A stretch of DNA of 14,801 nucleotides from Pseudomonadota bacterium (GTDB lineage Bacteria > Pseudomonadota > Alphaproteobacteria > Rhizobiales > Xanthobacteraceae), in assembly GCA_023392205.1 (NCBI GenBank), contig JAEVZN010000397.1:1-14801 (forward strand), read 5' to 3'. Position numbers and translations under genes: made by a program. The notes below the pieces were generated by a model. That model saw only the letters and a program-made list of their open reading frames with translations. It searched no databases and had not been told where the DNA came from. The first letter of the stretch is position 1. The number at the start of each line of letters is the position of its first letter. This document shows positions 1-7,504 of this stretch, one piece after another.

Positions 1-15
1 AGGCTGACCCCCGTG

Positions 16-387
16 TCAGGGCCGCGTCTGCGGCTCGCCCGGAGCCGCCGGCGGCGGGATCACCGGCATCGTGCCGGTATCGGGCGCCGGTGCGCGGATA
101 TCCGGATCGAGAGTCGGCGGCGGGCAGATCACGCTGCCGGTGCGGGCAAGCCGGTCACTCAACGGTTCGCCGGTGTTCGGCGCGCGCACCTCGTTGCCTT
201 GTGCATCCAGCCGCATGCGGTCTTGGTCCGCGCAGGCTTTCGGATCGAGCGTGGGAGATGCGGGCTGTGCCGGGACGGCCGGCTCGGCGGTCTGCGCCAC
301 AGCAAAACCGGATCCCATGGGCAAAGCCAAGGACAAGCACAGACAGCAGGCAAATGGCAGGAAGATCGCGGTCGGTTTAACGGTCAT
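16..387 (-). CDS. Small exported Pro-rich protein, function unknown
   Basis: This 123-residue protein is not one I recognise. Residues 1-31 look like a signal peptide: Met, Thr, Val, Lys at the start, a hydrophobic core with two adjacent Cys, and a likely cleavage after the Ala-Val-Ala-Gln region. The rest is rich in Pro, Asp and Ala. It has two Cys in the mature part (in the DPKACADQ and SVICPPP stretches) and no evident enzyme motif. It probably lies in the periplasm or on the envelope. It starts 34 bases after the stop of the methyltransferase gene on the same strand, so it is likely the third gene of the mnmA-pmtA transcription unit. The coding frame and signal peptide are seen in the sequence; location is inference and function is unknown. 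Confidence 0.65.
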   Translation of the reverse strand: MTVKPTAIFLPFACCLCLSLALPMGSGFAVAQTAEPAVPAQPASPTLDPKACADQDRMRLDAQGNEVRAPNTGEPLSDRLARTGSVICPPPTLDPDIRAPAPDTGTMPVIPPPAAPGEPQTRP

Positions 388-421
388 GGAAAACCAACCG
401 GAAACCCGCCGTTTTGGTTCC

Positions 422-1063
422 CTACGCTGCCTTCCCGAACCTGATCATCGAGAAATGCCCGAGCGGAGGCATCGGTGTGCGATCGATGACATGCATCTGC
501 GGATGCCGGTCCACCCAGGCTTGCAGCTTCGCCCATTCGAATTCCGGCCGCCATCCAAGTCGCCGCGCGACCGGGGCGAATTTCAGTTCGAAGGCGCGGC
601 GCATGCCGCCTTCGGCGCTAATGTGATTGACCAGGATGATCTCGCCGCCGGGTTTCAGCACGCGCGCGAATTCATCGAGCGCCGCATCCGGATCGGGAAC
701 CGCGGTGATGACATATTGCGCCACCACGGCGTCGAAGCTGTCATCGGGAAAGCCGAGATGGGCGACATCCATCACCGCCAGCGCCTCGACATTGTCGAGC
801 TTGAACTCGCGCACACGCCCCATCGCCTTGCGCAGCATCGGCTCGGAAATATCGATTCCGACCAGGCGATGCTTGCGCGCATAATCGGGTAGCGAGATGC
901 CGGTGCCGACGCCGACTTCGAGAATGCGGCCGCCGATGCGTTCGGCTGCTGCGATCGAGGATTTGCGCCCCTTGTCGAACACCGCGCCGAAGACGAGGTC
1001 ATAGACCGGCGCCCAGCGCGCATAGGCCTTGGTGATGGTCGCCTTGTCGAGCCCCCCGGACAT
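422..1063 (-). CDS. pmtA: Class I SAM methyltransferase, PmtA-like phosphatidylethanolamine N-methyltransferase
   Basis: The 213-residue protein is a soluble Rossmann-fold methyltransferase. The SAM-binding motif LEVGVGTG is at residues 48-55, the acidic residue that normally binds the SAM ribose is Asp71, and FDAVVAQYVITAVPDP at about 110-125 forms the next motifs. Length and motifs fit the Rhodobacter-type (UbiE-like) PmtA family, which methylates phosphatidylethanolamine stepwise towards phosphatidylcholine at the inner membrane. Other small SAM methyltransferases share these motifs, so the lipid substrate is inferred from overall resemblance. ATG at 1061-1063 lies only five bases after the mnmA stop, which points to translational coupling. 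Family assignment is strong; the exact substrate is less sure. Confidence 0.8.
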   Translation of the reverse strand: MSGGLDKATITKAYARWAPVYDLVFGAVFDKGRKSSIAAAERIGGRILEVGVGTGISLPDYARKHRLVGIDISEPMLRKAMGRVREFKLDNVEALAVMDVAHLGFPDDSFDAVVAQYVITAVPDPDAALDEFARVLKPGGEIILVNHISAEGGMRRAFELKFAPVARRLGWRPEFEWAKLQAWVDRHPQMHVIDRTPMPPLGHFSMIRFGKAA

Positions 1064-1068
1064 CGTCG

Positions 1069-2256
1069 TCAGCCCGCAGAAGATACGTTCAGCGCTTCGC
1101 GCTTTGTATCACCGCTGAGAAGCGGCAGGGCAATCCGGATGAAACCGCCACCGAGCACGCGCGCCTGTCCGTCAGGCGCGTCGTAGAAGACACAGGCCTG
1201 CCCCGGCGCCACGCCGTCCTCGCCATCGATCAATTCCACCATGCAACCCTCCGGGCCGCGCATCAGCCAGGCCGGCTGTGGCGCGCGCGTGGAGCGGACC
1301 TTCACGAACACCTCGCGCCCTCCGCTATCGAGCAATGTGTCCAGCGTTCCGTCACCGATCCAGTTGATGTCGCGCAGACTGATGCGGCGCGTGCGCAGGG
1401 CGTCGCGCGGTCCGACAATCACCTGCCGCGTTGCCGGATCCAGACGCACCACATAGAGCGGCACACCCGTCGAGACGCCAAGTCCTTTGCGCTGCCCGAT
1501 GGTGAAATGGATGATCCCGTGATGCTGCCCGAGCACGCGGCCGTCCATGTCGACGATGTCGCCGGGATCGGCGGAGCCGGGCATCAGCTTCTCGATGATG
1601 TCGGTGTAACGGCCCTGCGGGACGAAGCAGATATCCTGGCTGTCTTCCTTGTCGGCCACGGTGAGTCCGAAGCGGCGCGCGGCGGCGCGGGTTTCGGATT
1701 TGGTCAGGTCGCCGAGCGGGAAGCGCAAGGTCTGCAGCTGATCGCCGGTTGTGGCGAACAGGAAATAGCTCTGGTCGCGCTCCTCCTCGCGGGCGCGGAA
1801 CAGGCCGCGGCTTCCGTCCGGCAAGGCGCGTGAGGAAATGTAATGGCCGGTGGCCATGACACCCGCGCCGAGATCCTTTGCGGTCTCGAGCAGGTCGCGG
1901 AACTTGATCGACTGGTTGCAGGAGATGCACGGCACCGGGGTTTCGCCAGCGACATAGCTCTCGGCGAAGCGGTCGATCACCTCTTCCTTGAAGCGGCTTT
2001 CATAGTCGAGGACGTAGTGCGGAATGCCGAGCGTCGCTGCCACGCTGCGCGCATCGTGGATGTCGCGCCCGGCGCAACAGGCGCCCTTGCGATGGGTCGC
2101 CTCGCCATGATCGTAGAGCTGCATGGTCACCCCGACCACGTCATAGCCCTCTTCCGCCAGCAAAGCTGCGGTGACCGACGAATCCACGCCGCCCGACATC
2201 GCCACTACGACGCGGGTGTCCTGCGGACGGCTATCGAGACCCAGTGAGTTCACCAT
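1069..2256 (-). CDS. mnmA: tRNA-specific 2-thiouridylase MnmA
   Basis: MnmA uses ATP and a relayed persulfide sulfur to make 2-thiouridine at wobble position 34 of Glu, Gln and Lys tRNAs. The 395-residue protein has the PP-loop SGGVDSS at residues 21-27. The two catalytic Cys of the family are present: Cys113 in SCNQSIKF and Cys210 in DSQDICFVP. The GHY motif is near 137 and the family's C-terminal beta domain follows. The frame opens further upstream to a GTG at 2292, but that codon overlaps an AAGGA sequence that could only serve as its own ribosome site, so I chose ATG at 2256. It is the first gene of the leftward unit and is divergent from fliK. Confidence 0.95.
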   Translation of the reverse strand: MVNSLGLDSRPQDTRVVVAMSGGVDSSVTAALLAEEGYDVVGVTMQLYDHGEATHRKGACCAGRDIHDARSVAATLGIPHYVLDYESRFKEEVIDRFAESYVAGETPVPCISCNQSIKFRDLLETAKDLGAGVMATGHYISSRALPDGSRGLFRAREEERDQSYFLFATTGDQLQTLRFPLGDLTKSETRAAARRFGLTVADKEDSQDICFVPQGRYTDIIEKLMPGSADPGDIVDMDGRVLGQHHGIIHFTIGQRKGLGVSTGVPLYVVRLDPATRQVIVGPRDALRTRRISLRDINWIGDGTLDTLLDSGGREVFVKVRSTRAPQPAWLMRGPEGCMVELIDGEDGVAPGQACVFYDAPDGQARVLGGGFIRIALPLLSGDTKREALNVSSAG

Positions 2257-2421
2257 GGACGTCCGCGGCCGGGGCCTGTCAGCCCGCCGCACTCCTTGAA
2301 AAAGCTGACGATGTGTTCGGCGCGACGCCTGCTCCGCTGCCTTTTACAGGCGGATCGCCGGATCAGGCAATCGAGCAGACATATAGGAAGCCGTGGTGGG
2401 AATTTCCTGCCGGGTTCCGGT

Positions 2422-2433
2422 CGGTATTTGCCG
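2422..2433 (-). promoter_or_regulatory. Possible FlbD-binding (ftr-like) site upstream of fliK
   Basis: Read on the minus strand, this stretch gives CGGCAAATACCG. Its first nine bases match the core of the inverted repeat in the fliF promoter (CGGCAAATA in CGGCAAATATTGCC). It lies about 55 bases upstream of the sigma-54 element, a usual place for an enhancer-bound activator. Calling it an FlbD site is inference from the shared sequence and from FlbD's known control of late flagellar genes in Caulobacter. Confidence 0.4.
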
Positions 2434-2457
2434 CTCCAAACCAGGCCTGATTTTATC

Positions 2458-2470
2458 TAAATTATTGATC
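2458..2470 (-). promoter_or_regulatory. Possible IHF site between enhancer and sigma-54 promoter
   Basis: On the minus strand the sequence is GATCAATAATTTA. It fits the IHF consensus WATCARNNNNTTR at every fixed position except the first base. It sits between the FlbD-like site and the sigma-54 promoter, where IHF-induced bending is known to help Caulobacter flagellar sigma-54 promoters. The region is AT-rich, so a chance match is possible. Confidence 0.35.
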
Positions 2471-2487
2471 TAGCTTGTCTTTTTCTA

Positions 2488-2503
2488 TGGCGCAGCGTTT
2501 GCA
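2488..2503 (+). promoter_or_regulatory. Sigma-54 (RpoN) promoter for fliK-flgD
   Basis: TGGCGCAGCGTTTGCA matches the sigma-54 pattern TGGCAC-N5-TTGCW with one change (A to G in the -24 element). The GG and GC pairs have the required spacing. It ends 45 bases before the fliK start at 2549. Late hook genes in Caulobacter are transcribed by RpoN with FlbD, so the context supports the call. Confidence 0.7.
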
Positions 2504-2548
2504 AAGGGGTTTTGCACCTGAACGGAATTTTTCGTGGAGTTGGACTGC

Positions 2549-3985
2549 GTGACCAGCGTCGCTGCCGAAGCCCTGTATCTCTCGAAACGGATGGCGAAAA
2601 AACCCGCCAAAACCGAACCCGCTGCCGGAGCGGAAAGCGGATTCGCTAACCTCGTGGAGCGCCAGTCGGAGCCTGCCCGTCCGGCCGGAAGTGAGAAAAA
2701 CACAGCCGCACAATCCACGCGACCCGTCGCGCAGAAGGACAATTCGCGCCCCGCAGCGGCCTCCGAAAGCCCGCAGGCGAAACCGGAAAAGACAGACGAC
2801 GCGGCCACGGCCGACATTGCCGCCGCGCAGTCGAAAACGGCGGAGGCCGCCGTTGCGCCGGCCACGGTTGTGGTGACGGACATTGTCGCGCTGCCCGGCG
2901 AAGTCGAGGTCGGCGAGGCGGCGACCGAGGACATGAATGCGCCGGATGCAACGGCAGCCCCCGCTCCTGTGCCCGCCACGCCACCCGAAACCGTGCCGCC
3001 TTCCGTGACCGTGGGTCAGCCAGTGCCACCCGCCGATGCGGCCGAAGACCAGACCGAAGCTCAACACGATGACAGCGTAGCGATCCCCGCGCCGGTCGCC
3101 GCAGCCGCGCAGCAGGCATCGCAGCCGGAGCAGCCCGTCGATTCTACCGAAGCGCATCCCGCCGCACAAAAGGCTTTGGCCGATGCCGCAGCCCGTGCCG
3201 CCGCGCCGTCCACCGACGACGGCGATGACGCTGCCGATGCAGAGGACAGTACAGAATCGGCAGAGCCTGCCGCGGACGAGCAGCCGGCCGTTCGTGCCGC
3301 AGCCGACAAGGAACGGCCCGTCGAGGCGCGCAATGAGACACGCCATGCCGCCGTGGCGAAAGCACCGCCGCAGGCCGAGCAGCCTGCACAGCCGCGCAGC
3401 ACCACGCAGGAGCCTCTTGCCGACACCCTGAAAGTGTTCGACATAGGTGCTGCGGGCAAAGCCGGTGCAGAGTCGCTGCTCTCGGTCACGGGCCACGCCA
3501 CGCCACACGGCGCCGCGCCGGCCCAGGTATCGCCGCAGGCCGCGCCGGTCAGTGCCGCGCAACCCGTTCCGCTCAATGCCCTCGCCGTCGAGATTGCCGC
3601 GCAGGCCCGCGCCGGCAATTCGCGTTTCGAGATCCGCCTCGATCCGCCAGAACTCGGCCGGATCGATGTACGGCTCGATGTCGATCGCGACGGCAATGTC
3701 ACATCGCGGCTCGTGATCGAACGCGCCGATACCTACGATCTGCTGCGGCGCGATCAGTCGACGCTGGAGCGCGCCTTGCAGCAGGCAGGTCTCAAGACCT
3801 CGGAAAATTCCATGCAATTCTCGTTGCGCGACGAAGGTGCGAGCCAGAACCAGCGCGACCGCGACACCCCTGCCCCGCACATTACAGCAATTGTGACCGA
3901 CGGCGACGTCCCGACAGCGGAGGTTGCAGCGAATGGCTATGGCCGTTTGCTGGGCGGCCGCAGCGGCATCGACATCCGGATCTGA
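2549..3985 (+). CDS. fliK: Flagellar hook-length control protein FliK
   Basis: FliK is the secreted molecular ruler that ends hook growth and switches the flagellar export gate, via FlhB, to filament substrates. Residues from about 40 to 330 are a low-complexity, Ala/Pro/Glu-rich, probably disordered ruler region. The C-terminal Flg_hook domain follows at roughly residues 344-430, with the typical stretch RFEIRLDPPELGRIDVRLDV and a final helix ending near SMQFSLRD. The frame also has a GTG at 2534. I chose the GTG at 2549 because GTGGAG at 2534-2539 would serve as its ribosome site at good spacing; the earlier GTG has only a weak GGA upstream. The product is 478 residues (483 from the earlier GTG). 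flgD follows after 15 bases. Confidence 0.92.
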   Translation: MTSVAAEALYLSKRMAKKPAKTEPAAGAESGFANLVERQSEPARPAGSEKNTAAQSTRPVAQKDNSRPAAASESPQAKPEKTDDAATADIAAAQSKTAEAAVAPATVVVTDIVALPGEVEVGEAATEDMNAPDATAAPAPVPATPPETVPPSVTVGQPVPPADAAEDQTEAQHDDSVAIPAPVAAAAQQASQPEQPVDSTEAHPAAQKALADAAARAAAPSTDDGDDAADAEDSTESAEPAADEQPAVRAAADKERPVEARNETRHAAVAKAPPQAEQPAQPRSTTQEPLADTLKVFDIGAAGKAGAESLLSVTGHATPHGAAPAQVSPQAAPVSAAQPVPLNALAVEIAAQARAGNSRFEIRLDPPELGRIDVRLDVDRDGNVTSRLVIERADTYDLLRRDQSTLERALQQAGLKTSENSMQFSLRDEGASQNQRDRDTPAPHITAIVTDGDVPTAEVAANGYGRLLGGRSGIDIRI

Positions 3986-4000
3986 GGAAAGGCTGACACC

Positions 4001-4687
4001 ATGAGCACGATCGACGGCGTCGCAACCAATGTCAGTTCTGCAGTCACCAATTCGGGAACGGCCAGTGTCGCCCGGGATACGCTGGCCAGCAACTTCACGA
4101 CCTTTCTGCAATTGCTCACGACGCAACTGAAGAACCAGAATCCGCTGGACCCGCTCGACACGAACCAGTTCACGCAACAACTCGTCCAGTTCGCGCAGGT
4201 CGAACAGCAATTGAAGTCGAACGATCAATTGTCGGCGCTGGTATCGTTGCAGCAGACCGCACAATCCACGCAGGCGCTCGGCTTTGTCGGCCATACCGTG
4301 GCGATCGACGGCCAGACCGCGCGGCTGACGAACGGTCAGGCGGGATGGAGCTTCAATTCGCCCAAGCCTGCAGCGGCGACAATCAACATTCTCAACTCGA
4401 CCGGCGCCACCGTCTATTCGGGGACATTCTCGCTCAATACCGGCGTGCAGAATTTCGTGTGGGACGGCCGCAATACGTCAGGCACATTGCAGCCCGACGG
4501 CGAATACAAGATGACGATCAGCGCCAAGGACGCGGCGGGCCAGAACGTTTCGGTCTCCACCGAAATTCAGGGCATCGTCGATTCCGTGGACCTGTCGCAG
4601 AACCCGCCCATCCTCAATGTCGGCGGCACCGATTACACACTCGACAAGATCAAGCGCGTTGTCCGCCAGACAGGCACGGCGCTCTGA
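4001..4687 (+). CDS. flgD: Flagellar hook cap / basal-body rod modification protein FlgD
   Basis: FlgD caps the growing hook and is needed for FlgE subunits to assemble outside the cell. The 228-residue protein has the conserved N-terminal FlgD motif at about residues 30-73 (FLQLLTTQLKNQNPLDPLD, then QFTQQLVQFAQVEQQLKSN). It then has a beta-rich FLG/Ig-like domain with NFVWDGRNTSGTLQPDGEY near 147-167. There is no cleavable signal peptide, as expected for a flagellar type III substrate. GGAAAGG lies nine bases upstream of the ATG. It is second after fliK in a two-gene unit; the hook gene flgE is not next to it here. I see no hairpin terminator before sciP. Confidence 0.95.
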   Translation: MSTIDGVATNVSSAVTNSGTASVARDTLASNFTTFLQLLTTQLKNQNPLDPLDTNQFTQQLVQFAQVEQQLKSNDQLSALVSLQQTAQSTQALGFVGHTVAIDGQTARLTNGQAGWSFNSPKPAAATINILNSTGATVYSGTFSLNTGVQNFVWDGRNTSGTLQPDGEYKMTISAKDAAGQNVSVSTEIQGIVDSVDLSQNPPILNVGGTDYTLDKIKRVVRQTGTAL

Positions 4688-4707
4688 CGCTGCGCCCGGC
4701 CGCGACG

Positions 4708-4723
4708 TTTACACGTGATTAAG
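4708..4723 (+). promoter_or_regulatory. CtrA-type box, distal, upstream of sciP
   Basis: TTTA-N7-TTAAG differs from the CtrA consensus TTAA-N7-TTAA by one base in the first half. It lies 21 bases after the flgD stop and about 120 bases before the sciP ATG. CtrA binding is inferred. Confidence 0.4.
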
Positions 4724-4775
4724 ACCTCGCCTCCGGCGATGCTCCACACACACATTTCTCATTTGAGTGTTGCGC

Positions 4776-4791
4776 TTAGGCAAATCTTAAG
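4776..4791 (+). promoter_or_regulatory. CtrA-type box, proximal, upstream of sciP
   Basis: TTAG-N7-TTAAG differs from the CtrA consensus by one base in the first half. Its end lies 52 bases upstream of the sciP ATG, so it could overlap a -35 region. Known Caulobacter biology (sciP is activated by CtrA) supports the call. Confidence 0.55.
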
Positions 4792-4843
4792 CGGCGACAG
4801 CTACATTGCCGGGAGTATGTGGGTTGAGTGTGTGAGTGCAACC

Positions 4844-5119
4844 ATGACCGAACCTCATCGCCCGAGGGTCAAATATGTCATCGGGCCGGACGGTTCTCCG
4901 CTGACGATCGCGGACCTCCCTCCGCCTTCGACGAAGCGCTGGGTGATCCGCCGCAAGGCGGAAGTGGTTGCTGCCGTTCGCGGCGGCCTCCTCTCACTCG
5001 AAGAAGCCTGTCAGCGTTACACGCTGACGACGGAAGAATTTCTGTCCTGGCAATTTTCGATTGACCAGCACGGACTCGCGGGATTGCGCACCACGCGCAT
5101 TCAGCAATATCGCCAGTAA
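4844..5119 (+). CDS. sciP: SciP, small CtrA inhibitory protein (DUF1153)
   Basis: SciP in Caulobacter is a small helix-turn-helix protein made in swarmer cells. It blocks CtrA-dependent transcription after CtrA has switched genes on. This 91-residue protein has the very conserved family core: VKYVIGPDGSPLTIADLPPP at residues 9-28, KRWVIRRKAEVVAAVRGGLL at 31-50, then a helical YTLTTEEFLSW region that completes the helix-turn-helix. The frame is open back to 4715, but the upstream part is AT-rich promoter DNA with CtrA-type boxes. I chose ATG at 4844 because the family's N-terminus (Met-Thr-Glu, then basic residues) starts there. Its place between hook genes and fliF is the same as in Caulobacter. 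Confidence 0.93.
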   Translation: MTEPHRPRVKYVIGPDGSPLTIADLPPPSTKRWVIRRKAEVVAAVRGGLLSLEEACQRYTLTTEEFLSWQFSIDQHGLAGLRTTRIQQYRQ

Positions 5120-5242
5120 TCCGGCGCGGCAATTTCCGATTCGTCGGGGATTGGTGGCCGCGTCCGGTATGCGGCGGCGATAATCGGCTTTCCGACCGGG
5201 CCGCGGATCGATACACTTGCGCCCGTATCACCGGAGCGCTCC

Positions 5243-5647
5243 ATGATCACCAGACTGATCTTCGCCAGCCTTGCGGCTCTTTTTCTGGGCATGGCCCCGG
5301 CCTCGGCCCGTCAGCTCGCAGTCGGGGCGGCCGCCGGTTATGTCGAGCCGCCCGGATATGTCGCGGTTCCGGTCTATACCTGGCCGAACCGCCGCGCCTG
5401 GACACCCGCCGATACCAGCATGGGCTATGTCTTCCGGGAGCCGGTTTATTCGACCCCCCGGGGTTACCGTTACGTCTATGTCCGCGGCTATTACTGGAAG
5501 CGGCTGCCGGTCAAGTCCGCGCCGCGCAAATACCGGCGTGTGGTGAAGACGAGCACGGCGCCGGTCCGCCGGGTCAAGCCGCGGCGCGCGCCCTGTGTGA
5601 CCGATCTGGGCTATGGCCGTCACGAGCTGTGCGGCCGGTATTACTGA
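5243..5647 (+). CDS. Small secreted Tyr/Arg-rich protein, function unknown
   Basis: I do not recognise this 134-residue protein. Residues 1-22 form a clear signal peptide ending in ASA, with cleavage before RQLAVG. The mature part is short, basic and rich in Tyr, Pro and Arg (for example GYRYVYVRGYYWKRLP), with two Cys near the C-terminus in CVTDLGYGRHELC that could form a disulfide. Such proteins are usually periplasmic or outer-membrane associated. GGAG lies eight bases before the ATG. It stands alone between sciP and fliF and is followed by a strong terminator, so it is probably its own unit. Any link to the flagellum is only positional. Confidence 0.75.
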   Translation: MITRLIFASLAALFLGMAPASARQLAVGAAAGYVEPPGYVAVPVYTWPNRRAWTPADTSMGYVFREPVYSTPRGYRYVYVRGYYWKRLPVKSAPRKYRRVVKTSTAPVRRVKPRRAPCVTDLGYGRHELCGRYY

Positions 5648-5677
5648 CGCTGCCGCAAAGAGAGAATCACTGACCGG

Positions 5678-5704
5678 AAAGGCGGGCCTCGACCCGCCTT
5701 TTTT
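5678..5704 (+). terminator. Rho-independent terminator
   Basis: A nine-base-pair stem (AAAGGCGGG pairing with CCCGCCTTT) encloses a six-base loop and runs into TTTTTT. It lies 30 bases after the stop of the secreted protein gene and 70 bases before the fliF CtrA box, so it insulates the fliF promoter from upstream transcription. Confidence 0.9.
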
Positions 5705-5773
5705 CATGTCTCGGCGGATCTTCCACACGCCTGCAACCCTTCGGCAACCCAAAACAGGACTTCGTTACCGGAG

Positions 5774-5815
5774 TTAACGAAAAAGAAACCATACGGGCGG
5801 CAAATATTGCCCAGT
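5774..5815 (+). promoter_or_regulatory. fliF operon promoter: CtrA-type box and palindromic operator
   Basis: The region reads TTAA (5774-5777), seven bases, GAAACCATA (5785-5793), five bases, then GGCAAATATTGCCCAGT (5799-5815). The first part resembles the CtrA pattern TTAA-N7-TTAACCAT with two changed bases. GGCAA-ATA-TTGCC is an inverted repeat with five-base arms placed in the core promoter. In Caulobacter, CtrA activates fliF and FlbD represses it from a site called ftr4. I infer that this inverted repeat is the equivalent. The same layout recurs at flhA. Confidence 0.7.
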
Positions 5816-5848
5816 TCGGGTGACGGCGCCCGCGGTGGGGAATTGTCG

Positions 5849-7504
5849 GTGCAAGGTCTTGTCGAGTTCGTCAAAACTTTGGGTGCGACTCGCCTCATGG
5901 CCATGGCTGCCGTTGCGGCGGCGCTGATCGGCTTTTTCGCCTTCATCATCCTGCGGGTCACGGCGGTGCCGATGACGCCGCTGTTCACGGATCTGACCTT
6001 CGAGGATTCCTCGGCCATCATCCGCGACCTTGAGCGGCAGGCCGTGCCCTACCAGACGCGAAATGACGGCGCGATCATCCTGGTGCCCAAGGATACGGTG
6101 ACACGCCTGCGCATGAAGCTTGCCGAGGGCGGACTGCCGAAAGGCGGCGGCGTCGGCTACGAAATCTTCGACAAGTCGGATGCCCTGGGCGCCACCAGTT
6201 TCGTCCAGAATATCAATCACCTGCGCGCGCTCGAGGGTGAATTGGCGCGCACCATCCGCTCAATCGACCGCGTCGCTGCGGCCCGCGTCCACCTGGTGCT
6301 GCCGGAGCGGCCCTTGTTCTCGCGCGAGCGTCAGGAGCCTTCGGCCTCCATCGTGCTGAAACTGCGCGGCTCGCTTGATGCGCCGCAGGTCCGCGCCATC
6401 CGGCATCTGGCGGCCTCCGCTGTCAACGGGCTGAAGCCCAACCGGGTGTCGATCGTCGACGAAGCCGGGCGCCTTCTGGCCGACGGCGCCGACGACGGCA
6501 GCGCCGGATTGGGTGCCGGCGCCGAGGAGCGCAAGGCCGCCTTCGAGCGGCGGCTGCGCGAGCAGGTCGAGAATATCGTCACCTCGGTGGTCGGTCCGGG
6601 GCGGGCGCGTGTGCAACTGACCGCCGATTTCGACTTCAACCGCATCACCCAGACCACCGACCGATTCGACCCGGATGGCCGCGTGGTGCGATCGAGCCAG
6701 ACCCGCGAGGAAACGCTGGCCTCGTCCGAGGCGAAGGAAGGCCAGGTCACGGTTGGCAACGAATTGCCGGGCGCGGCACAGAACCAGGGCGCGAACGCGG
6801 GCCATCGCAGCGACAACCGCAAGAGCGAAGAAATCGTCAATTACGAGATCTCGCGCACCACCAAGACTGAAGTGATCGAGGGCGGCCGGGTGAACCGCAT
6901 CTCGGTGGCCGTGCTGGTGGATGGAGTGTACGCCCGCAACGATCGTGGGGAATCGGTCTACACGGCGCGCGAAAAGGACGAACTGGACCGGATCGGCGCG
7001 CTGGTGCGCTCCGCGATCGGCTTCGACCAGAAGCGCGGCGATCAGGTCGAGATCGTCAACCTGCGCTTTGCGGAATTGCCGCAGAACCTGTTCAACGAAT
7101 CGAACGGCATTTTCGATCTGCCCGCGCTCACCCGCGACGACCTGATGCGCGCTATCGAAATGGTGGTGATGGGCATTCTCGGCCTGATCGTCCTTTTCTT
7201 CGTGGTGCGGCCGCTGGTGCGCAAGATCGTCACGCCGGACAGCCCGGCCGGGACGCAGATCGCCGATGGCAGCGGCGCGCTGCTGGCCGGCAGCGCCATG
7301 GCCCTACCCGGCGGGCCGAACGTCGAAATCGTCGGCAGCGACCAGAATGTCGCCATCACCAACCACACCTCCGCGATGATCGACATCGCCAAGGTGCAGG
7401 GGCAGGTGCACGCCCAATCGGTTCAAAAGGTCGGCGAACTGGCCGACCGCAATCCGCACGAGACGGTCGCCATCATCCGTCAATGGCTCCACGAGACGGC
7501 ATAG
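5849..7504 (+). CDS. fliF: Flagellar MS-ring protein FliF
   Basis: FliF forms the MS ring in the inner membrane, the base on which the switch and export gate assemble. The protein is 551 residues, normal for the family. Membrane segment 1 is at about residues 14-36. The YscJ/FliF ring domain follows, including GGLPKGGGVGYEIFDKSDALG and ARVHLVLPERPLFSRE. Membrane segment 2 is at about 433-455. The cytoplasmic tail ends in NPHETVAIIRQWLHE, the FliG-binding helix. The frame extends back to a TTG at 5807, but that lies inside the promoter palindrome. I chose GTG at 5849, which has TGGGGA eight bases upstream. It is the first of five genes in the operon, and fliG begins right at its stop. Confidence 0.96.
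   Translation: MQGLVEFVKTLGATRLMAMAAVAAALIGFFAFIILRVTAVPMTPLFTDLTFEDSSAIIRDLERQAVPYQTRNDGAIILVPKDTVTRLRMKLAEGGLPKGGGVGYEIFDKSDALGATSFVQNINHLRALEGELARTIRSIDRVAAARVHLVLPERPLFSRERQEPSASIVLKLRGSLDAPQVRAIRHLAASAVNGLKPNRVSIVDEAGRLLADGADDGSAGLGAGAEERKAAFERRLREQVENIVTSVVGPGRARVQLTADFDFNRITQTTDRFDPDGRVVRSSQTREETLASSEAKEGQVTVGNELPGAAQNQGANAGHRSDNRKSEEIVNYEISRTTKTEVIEGGRVNRISVAVLVDGVYARNDRGESVYTAREKDELDRIGALVRSAIGFDQKRGDQVEIVNLRFAELPQNLFNESNGIFDLPALTRDDLMRAIEMVVMGILGLIVLFFVVRPLVRKIVTPDSPAGTQIADGSGALLAGSAMALPGGPNVEIVGSDQNVAITNHTSAMIDIAKVQGQVHAQSVQKVGELADRNPHETVAIIRQWLHETA

Larger units (their letters stand above)
2257..2548. other. Divergent intergenic region mnmA / fliK
   Basis: This 292-base region separates the leftward mnmA start from the rightward fliK start. 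From about 2390 it becomes AT-rich towards fliK, and the sigma-54 promoter and upstream sites listed separately lie there. I see no credible small gene in it. A promoter for mnmA must lie in the left half, but I could not pick out clear -35 and -10 hexamers. Confidence 0.6.

Noticed and set aside
71..892. 273-codon plus-strand frame opposite the exported protein and methyltransferase genes
   Set aside because: It is antisense to a methyltransferase with intact SAM motifs and has no recognisable content of its own.
2462..4294. 610-codon open frame on the minus strand opposite fliK and the start of flgD
   Set aside because: It is rich in Arg, Gly and Cys with no domain and lies antisense to clear fliK and flgD genes. 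It arises from GC-biased third positions.
5807..5848. TTG start giving FliF 14 more residues
   Set aside because: The TTG lies inside the palindromic operator and has no ribosome site; the GTG at 5849 has one and gives the usual FliF N-terminus.
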